From Spirosoma terrae (GTDB lineage: Bacteria > Bacteroidota > Bacteroidia > Cytophagales > Spirosomataceae), in contig NZ_JAAFZH010000003.1 of NCBI RefSeq assembly GCF_010435915.1, positions 1 to 64,000 of the forward strand: a stretch of 64,000 nt of DNA, given 5' to 3'. Made by a program: the position numbers and the translations under genes. Under the pieces are notes generated by a model. It ran no database searches. It was not told the origin of the DNA and saw only the letters and a program-made list of their open reading frames with translations. Position 1 is the stretch's first letter; each line of letters begins with the position of its first letter. Below are positions 1 through 7,866 of the stretch, one piece after another.

Positions 1-311
1 GGGAGCTAATACTATCGTTAGGATAATAAATGAGCCTAATGTATTGTAATGAGTATGTAAACTGGATAGAGTCAACTCATTGAGCACGAATAGACAGACC
101 ATTCAGTGCCGAAACTGTGTCTTGGGAAAATCAGTCGTAGACCTAATCAATAGATTGACAGGCACATAAAATCCGCTTATAGGAGTCGATGGATTTTTAT
201 TAATGATCATTTAATCCCTCGTTAAGTACTTTTTACTAGAAATTTAATTTGTTCTTTAACTGCTAGTACTACCTTTCGGATCTAAACTGAGTCGACAAAA
301 AGACTGCATGT
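1..311. other. Left-edge stretch without a recognised gene
   Basis: No open frame of convincing length or composition was seen on either strand, and no RNA gene fold was recognised. The sequence is AT-rich, especially from about 195 to 265, which would fit a promoter region for the small gene starting at 312. Confidence 0.4.
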
Positions 312-581
312 ATGGACTACAGGGGATTCACAATTCGTATGATAGATGTACTTGTTACCAAAGGTACTGATATTAATTACCATATCGTTGGCAAAGATGT
401 AGCCTTTCAGGTCATTTCAAGAACTGGCTTTGTATTAGGTACATTTACTGATATAGACCGGGCCAAAAAGATGATTGATAAAAACGGAAGACGTTGGCAA
501 AAATTAGAAAAACCTCAGGTAAGGGCTCGTGTATTCGCCCACTTACACGATGACCAATTTTTGGTAAGTCTAGCTGTGTAG
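312..581 (+). CDS. Small protein of unknown function
   Basis: This 89-residue protein starts with ATG and has no signal peptide or membrane segment. It mixes short beta-strand-like stretches with a basic centre (AKKMIDKNGRRWQKLEK, about residues 56-72). I do not recognise the family. A hairpin ending in a T run lies about 50 bp after the stop, which supports a real transcription unit. The gene stands alone, convergent with the polysaccharide locus to its right. A plausible reading is a small basic cytoplasmic protein, possibly nucleic-acid binding, but nothing in the sequence proves that. Confidence 0.5.
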   Translation: MDYRGFTIRMIDVLVTKGTDINYHIVGKDVAFQVISRTGFVLGTFTDIDRAKKMIDKNGRRWQKLEKPQVRARVFAHLHDDQFLVSLAV

Positions 582-630
582 GAATCGTCTAAAGCCTCAA
601 CTATTATTTTATTTGAGTAAGTATTTAATT

Positions 631-665
631 AAAAAGGCCCTTACCCTTGGTAAGTGGCCTTTTTT
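631..665. terminator. Bidirectional intrinsic terminator
   Basis: The arms AAAAAGGCCCTTACC and GGTAAGTGGCCTTTTT pair with one bulged T around a 3-nt loop. A-rich and T-rich flanks let it work in both directions, for the small gene ending at 581 and for the GH127 gene whose stop is at 705 on the minus strand. Confidence 0.75.
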
Positions 666-704
666 GTGTCGTAACCTATTGATAGGAATCGTATGTTGTC
701 TGTC

Positions 705-2678
705 CTACTCCGAAATCTTTATTGCTTTTATCCGGCTCGGTAACCAGACCTGCATAGTGCTTTTACCGCGATTGGCCCACGTATAATAGGGAATGGCCGT
801 AATGGTCTGTGGTTTCGTCTGAATACTGAGCCCATCAGGAGCCGCTTCGACAACCGACAGATTAGCCTGAATTGCCACAACGGGTTCGTCGAGCACCTGG
901 TGCTGTTTGGTTTCGAATGTTGGCTGGGCCGGAACGAGTAAATTCCAGACTTTATCCGCATTGTCAACGCCTTCTACGCAGTAAACCAGTGGGCCACGCT
1001 GCAACGCAATGCGGTCCTGGTCGGCTTTCACTTCACTACGGGCCGCTACCTGCCGTACATCCATCGGTAATTTTACCTCCACTACGTCGCCTTTTTGCCA
1101 TGTCCGGTCAATTACGGCGTATCCTTTTTCTACCTGATACGTAGCAGGTTTGCCATTCACCAAAACTTCGACTTTCGCATTGCTGGCGTTCGTGAATTCA
1201 TACAGTTTCCCCGGAACCGGTACATTATTGGCCCAGCCTGGAATTCTGACGTGCAGCGCATACGCCACTTTCTTTGCCGGATTGACGGAAATTTTCACGG
1301 TACCATCCCACGGATAATTGGTATCAAGTTGAAGCGGTACGTCGGTTTTGCCAAACTTGAACGTCGTGTTGCTGGCTACAAACAGATTTACCCAGATTCC
1401 ATTCTCCGACCGACCATACACATAATCGCCCAGCGAGGCCACGAGTCGGGCAATGTTGGAAGGGCAGCAGGCCGTGCCGAACCATTCGCTACGTCCGTAA
1501 TTACCCGCCGACGACAATGGATTTCCGTAGAAAAAACGATCTCCGCTCAAGCTTAGGCCATCCAGCGCGCCGTTGTATAAGCTACGTTCAAGCACGTCGA
1601 TGTATTTGCTTTCGCCCGTGAGCAGGTTCATGCGCTGATTCCAGAATACCATACCAACCGAGGCACAGGTTTCGCAGTAAGCCGAGCTGTTGGGTAGATC
1701 GAAATCATCCGTAAAGCCTTCGTTATGGCCCGATGAACCAATGCCACCCGTCAGGTACATGTTCCGATGTACTACGTCCTCCCAAACGGTGGTCATGGCG
1801 TTCATGTAGCCGGGGTCATTCGTTACCGACGCTACGTCGGCGGCACCCGTGTACTGGTACATGGCCCGAACGGCGTGACCCGTAATTTCTTTCTGCTGCT
1901 TCACCGGTACGTCGTCCTGACAGTATTTCGGGTTTTTCCACTCGTCCCAGATTTTACCTTTGCCGTAGCCGCGTCCGCGCTGATCCAGAAACCAGTCGGC
2001 CAGTTTCAGGTAGCGTTCTTCTTTGGTGAGGTGATACAAACGCATCAAAGCCAGCTCAATTTCCTGGTGACCGCTCACCCACGGCCGATTTTTAACCCGG
2101 AACATATTGTCAATATGGTCGGCGAAGCGAATCGCTACGTCCAGCAGTTTCCGTTTTCCGGTGGTGTTGTAATACGCAACAGCGGCTTCGATGAGGTGCC
2201 CCGCACAGTAGTCTTCGTGCCGTTCCATATCGGTCCAGCGTTTGTCGAGGCCGGTCAGCGTGTAATAGGTATTGAGGTAGCCGTCAGGCTGTTGAGCGGC
2301 TGCAATCTTGTCGATCCATTCGTCGGCTTTCTGTTGAACGGCGGCATCAGGGAGGTTTTTGAGCGAATAGGCCATCGCTTCAATGGCTTTATACACGTCG
2401 CTGTCGTCGTAGTAAATACCCTCGTGCTTTTCGCCCTGTTTGCGGGCTACTTTTTCGAAATTGCGAATACGTCCGGTTTTCTGCTCGGTCTGCGTAATGC
2501 AGGCCTGCAACGTAGCAGTCGCCACTTTGTCGAGTTTCGGTTTCCAGAAATTATCGGTAATTGTAACCTGTGAGAAACCAACCGGCTCAAACCGGCGAAC
2601 CATCAACTGCGCTTTGGCTGATAACGTAGCGAAAGTGAGTGCGGCTACACTAAAGGCAACTTTATTTATCTTCTTCAT
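705..2678 (-). CDS. GH127-type beta-L-arabinofuranosidase, exported
   Basis: This is a glycoside hydrolase of the DUF1680/GH127 clan, 657 residues, with a signal peptide ending near AKAQ (residues 21-24). Known GH127 enzymes release beta-L-arabinofuranose using a zinc site made of one Glu and three Cys with a Cys nucleophile. All four are visible here: Glu336 and Cys338 in YCETC, and Cys404-Cys405 in ACCPSN. The N-terminal part is an (alpha/alpha)6 barrel with PDGYLNTY near residue 131, and the C-terminal third is beta-sandwich. It is the last gene of the minus-strand polysaccharide locus, behind a second family member and separated from it by a repeat hairpin. Some clan members act on other sugars, so the exact substrate is inferred. 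Confidence 0.88.
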   Translation of the reverse strand: MKKINKVAFSVAALTFATLSAKAQLMVRRFEPVGFSQVTITDNFWKPKLDKVATATLQACITQTEQKTGRIRNFEKVARKQGEKHEGIYYDDSDVYKAIEAMAYSLKNLPDAAVQQKADEWIDKIAAAQQPDGYLNTYYTLTGLDKRWTDMERHEDYCAGHLIEAAVAYYNTTGKRKLLDVAIRFADHIDNMFRVKNRPWVSGHQEIELALMRLYHLTKEERYLKLADWFLDQRGRGYGKGKIWDEWKNPKYCQDDVPVKQQKEITGHAVRAMYQYTGAADVASVTNDPGYMNAMTTVWEDVVHRNMYLTGGIGSSGHNEGFTDDFDLPNSSAYCETCASVGMVFWNQRMNLLTGESKYIDVLERSLYNGALDGLSLSGDRFFYGNPLSSAGNYGRSEWFGTACCPSNIARLVASLGDYVYGRSENGIWVNLFVASNTTFKFGKTDVPLQLDTNYPWDGTVKISVNPAKKVAYALHVRIPGWANNVPVPGKLYEFTNASNAKVEVLVNGKPATYQVEKGYAVIDRTWQKGDVVEVKLPMDVRQVAARSEVKADQDRIALQRGPLVYCVEGVDNADKVWNLLVPAQPTFETKQHQVLDEPVVAIQANLSVVEAAPDGLSIQTKPQTITAIPYYTWANRGKSTMQVWLPSRIKAIKISE

Positions 2679-2694
2679 TTTAGTTATCGCTTTG

Positions 2695-2759
2695 GAACGC
2701 AGATTATTATGATTGAATATGATTTAAAGAATCTTAAACGATCATACTGATCTGCGTTC
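2695..2759. repeat. Imperfect inverted repeat, AACGCAGAT family copy 1
   Basis: The outer arms GAACGCAGAT and ATCTGCGTTC (2695-2704 and 2750-2759) pair perfectly. The interior is AT-rich with TATGATT and CGATCAT-like stretches. It fills the gap between the two GH127 genes. A related copy with longer arms lies at 7784-7851, so this is a dispersed element and not just a local terminator. Confidence 0.7.
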
Positions 2760-2770
2760 TATTTTGCCTA

Positions 2771-4795
2771 TTATTTTCTTACCACCGGAAATTGCGAAAT
2801 GCGTAGATTGGTACATCCGTACGGAATTAACGTAATGTCTTCCAGTTCTTTAGCTGTCTCTAGTTGATACGTCAGACTATACGGAATCGGCCCCGTCATT
2901 TCGTTATAAATGCCCCACGACGGAATCCGGCGACCTTTGGTTTTGATCTGCAACGGCGCACTTTCCGGATTCCACGGATAATCAGAAACCGGCTTCACCT
3001 TTTCGACCGTATACTGGTCTTCCAGTTTGTTCTCCGGCACCTGAACCAGCGCGTAATTCCAGGGCGTTGTTGGGCGAAGTTCGTTGTACGTAGCGCCGTA
3101 TTCAATAGGGTCTTTGTCATTTTTTACGGTCGTTACTTCGTCGCCAACTTTCAGTGCATACGTAATAGGCCCACGCTCAACCGACATCGAGTTCTCGTAC
3201 CACGTATTTTTGAAAATGTGCATTGGTAGTTCCAGTTCTACTACGTCGCCCGACTTCCATTCCCGATTGACTTTTACCACCTGATTCCCTGCTGGCTCCT
3301 GCACGACTTTTCCGTTGATTTTTATAGTGGCTTTCTTACACCAGGCCGGAATGCGCAGATGGAAGGGGAACGTGGCGTTTTTCGACGGATTGACGGTGAA
3401 CCGAATTGTTTCCTCGAACGGATACCCCGTTTCTTCTTTTACCGCTACGTTTAGGCCGTTACTTAGGTCAATTTTCGCTTCACTGGGCGAATAAGCCAGC
3501 GCGGCAATGCCTTTGTCAGACGTAGCATAGAAGAGATTCTGTACGAATTTAGGCCAGCCCTGATGCATGTTCGACGTACAGCACGGATAACCCGACAAAA
3601 GCCCAAAACAAAGGTCAGTGCCGCCGTGATTGACATCGAAGTTGCGCGTATGCCGCGTTGCCATCACCTGATTGGCCTGCTGAAAATACTGACGGGTCAT
3701 GTAATCGTCAGACGCTTGTGTCGGCAACGCGTTAAACGCCACTTTTTCAAGCTGGTCGGCATACGCTACGTCGCCAGTGATTTCGAGAATGCTTTCCAGC
3801 GAAAACATCATTTCTACCGCCGAGCAGAGTTCCGAACCCTGCGTTGGGTTATTGCCGTGCAACGCTTCGTCGCCACCGTAAAGACCATGCGCCATGCCGT
3901 TGTATTTCCGAATGTCGGCAAAGCCTTTTTTCGTAGCGTCGAGGTATTTTTTGTCCGGGTGATGCTGGTAATAAATAATTGGTTCCTTGATGCCCTGCGC
4001 CAGATTCACGCAGTGAATGCTACCGGCTCTTGATAGAAAATCGGTGTTCAGAAAACCGTCGGTGTAATCAAATGTTTGTTTATGAACGAGATCGCCGAGG
4101 TCAAGCAGGAATTTGTCGCCCGTGATGTTGTAGAGCCAGTAAATAACGGCTAGATTATCGCCACCCCGATAGCGCGCCCAGAACGTCCAGTGATCGAGCG
4201 GTTTTTTCGGCAATTCCTTCAACTGATACTTGAAATAATTGGTCATCAACGTAATGACGCGCTTATCGCCCGTAGCTGAATAGTATTGTTTCAAAATCTT
4301 CAGCATCACCATTTTAGGCCACCAGTCGCGGCTGTTGTCGCGCTGAATACCGGGTTCAGGGCCGTAATCTTTCGACGGACCAAAATAACCGTCGGGCTGC
4401 TGACTGTTCAAGGCCCATTCCACCCAAGGTTTGGTTTTTGCGATTAATGCCTGATCGTCAAGAATATAGGCTAGCGGCAACAGTCCGTCAATCCAGTACG
4501 GGCCGCGTTCCCATTGATCGCCATCGCCACCGAGCCAGCCATTCCGTTGATTCATCACCAGCGGATACAACTCATCGAGCTTACCCGTAGCGCCGTTTTT
4601 CTGACGTACCAGCATTTCTTTCAGCCAGCCCTGCGGTTTGATAGCACCCAATGGCAGTTCACTATATGGATTCTGACGCAAAGGAGCCCGGCTGCCGGTG
4701 TAGGCAACTGGCTGCGTTTTACTGGTGTTTCCCTGCCCAATCGCCGTTAACGACAAACTGGTTAAAAGCAGATGAAGCGTAAGTCTAATGTTCAT
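2771..4795 (-). CDS. Second GH127-clan (DUF1680) glycosidase, exported
   Basis: This 674-residue protein has an N-terminal signal peptide (hydrophobic to about residue 20). It shares the GH127 zinc-site pattern: Glu322 and Cys324 in GSELCSAVE, and Cys405-Cys406 in YPCCTSN. Beyond these motifs it differs clearly from the neighbouring GH127 protein, for example QGSELCSAVEMMFSLESILE against the YCETCASV context, so it belongs to another branch of the clan. Release of beta-linked L-arabinofuranose or a related deoxy or branched sugar from plant polymers is likely. Two divergent members in one locus suggest two different linkages or chain positions. Confidence 0.8.
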   Translation of the reverse strand: MNIRLTLHLLLTSLSLTAIGQGNTSKTQPVAYTGSRAPLRQNPYSELPLGAIKPQGWLKEMLVRQKNGATGKLDELYPLVMNQRNGWLGGDGDQWERGPYWIDGLLPLAYILDDQALIAKTKPWVEWALNSQQPDGYFGPSKDYGPEPGIQRDNSRDWWPKMVMLKILKQYYSATGDKRVITLMTNYFKYQLKELPKKPLDHWTFWARYRGGDNLAVIYWLYNITGDKFLLDLGDLVHKQTFDYTDGFLNTDFLSRAGSIHCVNLAQGIKEPIIYYQHHPDKKYLDATKKGFADIRKYNGMAHGLYGGDEALHGNNPTQGSELCSAVEMMFSLESILEITGDVAYADQLEKVAFNALPTQASDDYMTRQYFQQANQVMATRHTRNFDVNHGGTDLCFGLLSGYPCCTSNMHQGWPKFVQNLFYATSDKGIAALAYSPSEAKIDLSNGLNVAVKEETGYPFEETIRFTVNPSKNATFPFHLRIPAWCKKATIKINGKVVQEPAGNQVVKVNREWKSGDVVELELPMHIFKNTWYENSMSVERGPITYALKVGDEVTTVKNDKDPIEYGATYNELRPTTPWNYALVQVPENKLEDQYTVEKVKPVSDYPWNPESAPLQIKTKGRRIPSWGIYNEMTGPIPYSLTYQLETAKELEDITLIPYGCTNLRISQFPVVRK

Positions 4796-4882
4796 GCAGA
4801 CGTACTAACTAGGTTAATTGCTAATTGATTAAATCGAAATGGTAACGGCCAACTGGCCTGGATTACTGTTGTACTGTTGTTT

Positions 4883-4976
4883 ACCACCCCCTGCCCCCTC
4901 CTAAAACAGGAGGGGAACGTACAGAAACGACCCTGCTCACGAACCCCTCCTGTTTTAGGAGGGGGCAGGGGGTGGT
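4883..4976. repeat. C/G-rich nested palindromic repeat, copy A1
   Basis: Two 33-nt arms (4883-4915 and 4944-4976) are exact reverse complements around a 28-nt loop. Each arm contains a smaller palindrome, CCTCCT-AAAAC-AGGAGG. The element lies in the gap between two co-oriented genes of the polysaccharide locus. The same core reappears at 15060-15153. Confidence 0.85.
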
Positions 4977-4999
4977 GAATATCTTTCGCAGGATTTCGT

Positions 5000-6601
5000 T
5001 TAAATGTTTATAGCAACTCGTTGTAAAGTGGGCGTAAAAGCCTTTTCTACTCCATTCACAAAGACCCGAAAGCCAGTGCCTTTGCCATATTTCTGCCCGG
5101 TTTTATCGTATAGAACTGTAATGGTTTTGCCGTGATACGCTACGTTGTCCAGACAGAAATAATCCCATGTAGTATCGGGCAAAAGTGGATTGATAACCAG
5201 TTGATTGCCATGTTGCGGACGAATGCCGACCAGGCCCGAGATCACGTGATCGCAAAACGACGAGTGGTTATAATCTTTGCCGCGTTCCTGACCGCCTTTT
5301 TTGGTAGACCAGCTTCCGTTTTCCATAGTCGACAGGCGCGTGCGTGAAATCCAGTCGCCGGTATACGGATTCAGGTTTTCGTCGATCCAGGGAACGCGCT
5401 CGCCATCGGGCAAAAAGCGTTGCTGCGAACGGCTGTAGGTTGTGAGCAAATTCCAGAAATCACGTTTGGTCATTACGTTCTGCTTGTAGTCGTTGAGCAG
5501 ATTAGCCAGCGAGGTCAACGTAATGGCGGTTGAAAAAGGCCAGCTCGGGCCATTCCACTGGCATTCGTGCCCTTCGTAAGCCAGCCGAAAACCGGGATGC
5601 CGTTGCTCGGCGGTGGTTGGTCCATACGGTGCCCAGAAACCTTGTTCGTCGGTAAGCTGTACCCAGGCAATGGCGTGTTTTTCGTCGGGAATCGAAAAAT
5701 ACCAGGGCGTAAAACCGTGCAGTTCGCGTACATCAGCGCGGGTCAACGTACCGGTTCCGCGCGGAATGACCTTAAAAAATTTGGCTTTGTCGTCCCAGAG
5801 TTTCGTCAGAATCTGACTACGTATCACGGCTGCCCGTTTGGTGTATTCACTCGCAACGGACTGGTTTCCGGCCATTTGCGCAATGGTTGCCAGCGCCTTC
5901 GCATTGCCATACATATAGCTGTTGATAGTGGCTCGGTATCCCTGATTTTTCTGGCCAATCAGGCCTGCGATAGAAATTTCCATGCCGTCGCGGTTATCGG
6001 TTTGCCAGAATAACCCGGTTGAGTCGAGCCGCATTTTTTCCCATTCCTTAAAATCGTTGAGTAAATCAGGAAGCAGATTGGTCAGGAACGTAGTGTCGGG
6101 ATGAACTTTGGCAAACGAATTGATGGCATCGGCCGCCCAGGAACTATAGGAGCGCGGACTGGCTCCACCCCGAAACCAGAATCGGGCGTACTGTTTCAGA
6201 TACGTAGTGTCGCGAAGCCAACGCCCTTCGTAGAAATGATGACCAGCCGGACAATTGATGGAATTGTACTTACCCGCCCAGTTTACGTCGGGTAAAAACT
6301 CCGTGATGATGTAGCCCGCTGGTGTTTGTTTGAGGTGTTTCCGATACGTCCACCACCGGAAATAGTACGTTTGCTCCAGTTGCTTGTCCGGGCATTCGAA
6401 CAGTGGAATGTTCTGCGAGAGAAAATCCCAGGCTTTGTCGTTCGGAATCAGTTGCTTGTATAGCTCGTCGTCATCTTTATTAAACGCTGTTATGTAGGGT
6501 TTGAACGTATCGGTTTTCAACACAACATTCTGCGCATTGACGAACCGATTTCCACACAGAAAACCCAGCAACAGGCTCCAGAGAAGTACTTGCTTTTTCA
6601 T
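5000..6601 (-). CDS. Exported (alpha/alpha)6 glycoside hydrolase, MGH1/GH63-like
   Basis: This 533-residue protein begins at the ATG at 6601, giving the signal peptide MKKQVLLWSLLLGFLCG. A longer in-frame start at 6670 would translate an intergenic hairpin and is rejected. The fold is read as a six-hairpin barrel of the MGH1/GH63/trehalase-like group. DNRDGMEIS and ECQWNGPSWP resemble the DG-E and W-x-GP-x-W motifs that carry catalytic residues there. The C-terminus adds beta-strands. It sits between the propeller glycosidase and the GH127 pair, so it probably removes another sugar from the same glycan. The substrate cannot be read from sequence. Confidence 0.72.
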   Translation of the reverse strand: MKKQVLLWSLLLGFLCGNRFVNAQNVVLKTDTFKPYITAFNKDDDELYKQLIPNDKAWDFLSQNIPLFECPDKQLEQTYYFRWWTYRKHLKQTPAGYIITEFLPDVNWAGKYNSINCPAGHHFYEGRWLRDTTYLKQYARFWFRGGASPRSYSSWAADAINSFAKVHPDTTFLTNLLPDLLNDFKEWEKMRLDSTGLFWQTDNRDGMEISIAGLIGQKNQGYRATINSYMYGNAKALATIAQMAGNQSVASEYTKRAAVIRSQILTKLWDDKAKFFKVIPRGTGTLTRADVRELHGFTPWYFSIPDEKHAIAWVQLTDEQGFWAPYGPTTAEQRHPGFRLAYEGHECQWNGPSWPFSTAITLTSLANLLNDYKQNVMTKRDFWNLLTTYSRSQQRFLPDGERVPWIDENLNPYTGDWISRTRLSTMENGSWSTKKGGQERGKDYNHSSFCDHVISGLVGIRPQHGNQLVINPLLPDTTWDYFCLDNVAYHGKTITVLYDKTGQKYGKGTGFRVFVNGVEKAFTPTLQRVAINI

Positions 6602-6620
6602 TGATGAGTCTTTTGTTTTT

Positions 6621-6694
6621 AGTAGCCTGGACGTCCACGTCCGGGTGTAGAAAAACGCTTCTTTGCTCACCCGGACGTGGACGTCCAGGCTACT
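6621..6694. repeat. 27-bp perfect inverted repeat between two glycosidase genes
   Basis: The arms at 6621-6647 and 6668-6694 are exact reverse complements with a 20-nt loop. The core contains GGACGTCCACGTCC. On the minus-strand transcript the hairpin begins 13 nt after the stop of the propeller glycosidase gene and ends 19 nt before the ATG of the next gene, so it would cover that gene's ribosome-binding region. Confidence 0.85.
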
Positions 6695-6707
6695 AAAAAA
6701 ATAAATG

Positions 6708-7769
6708 TCAGTTGCCTAATGGACTCTTGCCCAGATCTTTGGACGTAGCAACGGCAATGACGCGGCCTTTATCGCCGACGGCATTGTAGAAATGATATAC
6801 TACGCCTTTCCATTTTACGACCCAGGGTTTGTGCGCGTAGGTTTTGTCGTACGGTTCCGTTGGGGCAATTAAATCGGCTCCGTCCCAATCGGTCCAGTTC
6901 ACCAGATCATACGAGCACGCAAACCGCTCGAATGCGCCGGGTTTCCAGAATGCGCCGAAGTAAAACATGACGTAGAGATCACCAATCTTCGTAATCTGTG
7001 CATCGCCACAGATGCCGGTTTTGCGGGTAATCAGCGGCTCCTGACCGTAGCGTTTCCAGTGCGTCATGTCGTTGGAAACGGCCATGGCAATGTTTTCGAA
7101 ACCGTTGCCTTTCGCATCGGGCTTTGTGCCCTTGGCGTTGTAATACATCACGAACGGATAGCCCGTTTTCTTCGCTTTATCCCGGATAACCAGACTTTTA
7201 TAAATGGTTTTGTCATCGTACCAGCGCGCGTCTTTGTCGACTGCCGACAGCACAGGGTCAGGCAATCGCTGGACTTCGTCGGGCTTGGTCAAGTCGCTGG
7301 ACGTAGCGATACCGATGCCCAGACGACCCGCTTCGTAGCCTTTTTCAGAACCACCCAGATACGACATCCAGTACTTATTCTGGTATTTCTCGACGTCGTA
7401 CGTACCGCCCCAGTCCGTGTTGACCAATGCTACGTAACCGGCTTTCTGCGTCGCATCCCACGTATTGTTGGTAAACGACATGAGTTTGCCTAACATAGTC
7501 CATTGCAGGAGATTAGCGCTTTTGGCGAGCCATGTTTCGTAGCCTTTGCCATCGAAAATAATGTAGGTCATGTACCAGTTAGTACCCTTCCGAAAAATGG
7601 TCGGGCTATCGACCATCCGGCCTTTGTCGGGTTGGGGCAATACGATACCGTATTTGTAAGGTGTTTTTATCTTGTCAAAGACTCGTTGCATCGCTTCTTT
7701 CGACACCGATTGTGCGAACGTAGTGAAGCTGATAAGTAGGAGAAATGCACTGGTAATCAGACGTATCAT
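6708..7769 (-). CDS. Exported five-bladed beta-propeller glycosidase (GH43/GH117/GH130-like)
   Basis: This 353-residue protein has a clear signal peptide (MIRLITSAFLLLISFTTFAQ). Blade-like repeats follow the pattern of aromatic-rich strands and Asp/Glu turns: DSPTIFRKGTNWYMTY, GTYDVEKYQNKYWMSYLG, GDAQITKIGDLYVMFY and AHKPWVVKWKGVVYHFY. These are typical of five-bladed propeller glycosidases that cut arabinose, galactose or mannose linkages. The exact family is uncertain. It directly follows susD on the same strand, separated by a repeat hairpin, and is probably the first enzyme gene of the locus. An Asp at the start of blade 1 and the Asp in CGDAQ are candidate catalytic residues. Confidence 0.7.
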   Translation of the reverse strand: MIRLITSAFLLLISFTTFAQSVSKEAMQRVFDKIKTPYKYGIVLPQPDKGRMVDSPTIFRKGTNWYMTYIIFDGKGYETWLAKSANLLQWTMLGKLMSFTNNTWDATQKAGYVALVNTDWGGTYDVEKYQNKYWMSYLGGSEKGYEAGRLGIGIATSSDLTKPDEVQRLPDPVLSAVDKDARWYDDKTIYKSLVIRDKAKKTGYPFVMYYNAKGTKPDAKGNGFENIAMAVSNDMTHWKRYGQEPLITRKTGICGDAQITKIGDLYVMFYFGAFWKPGAFERFACSYDLVNWTDWDGADLIAPTEPYDKTYAHKPWVVKWKGVVYHFYNAVGDKGRVIAVATSKDLGKSPLGN

Positions 7770-7783
7770 ACGGGAGTTGTTGA

Positions 7784-7851
7784 TAGAACGCAGATTTTTA
7801 TGATTTGCAAGATCTTAACGAATCATAACGATCCTAAAAATCTGCGTTCTA
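7784..7851. repeat. Inverted repeat, AACGCAGAT family copy 2
   Basis: 17-nt arms (TAGAACGCAGATTTTTA at 7784-7800 and its exact reverse complement at 7835-7851) flank an interior with a second pairing, TGATT with AATCA. It fills the gap between the susD stop and the start of the propeller glycosidase gene. It shares its outer sequence with the element at 2695-2759. Confidence 0.8.
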
Positions 7852-7866
7852 TTGACGTAAAGAAAG

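Noticed and set aside
2230..2250. A further GTTTGTCGAG match to the LytTR-type direct repeat
   Set aside because: It is a single copy inside the GH127 coding sequence with no partner 20 bp away, so chance is the better explanation.
1767..2573. Long open frame of 268 codons antisense to the first GH127 gene
   Set aside because: It is a mirror of a well-supported gene, has no domain pattern or signal, and reads like the complement of conserved GH127 codons.
6602..6670. N-terminal extension of the MGH1-like glycosidase
   Set aside because: It translates the 27-bp hairpin and would hide the signal peptide that starts at 6601.
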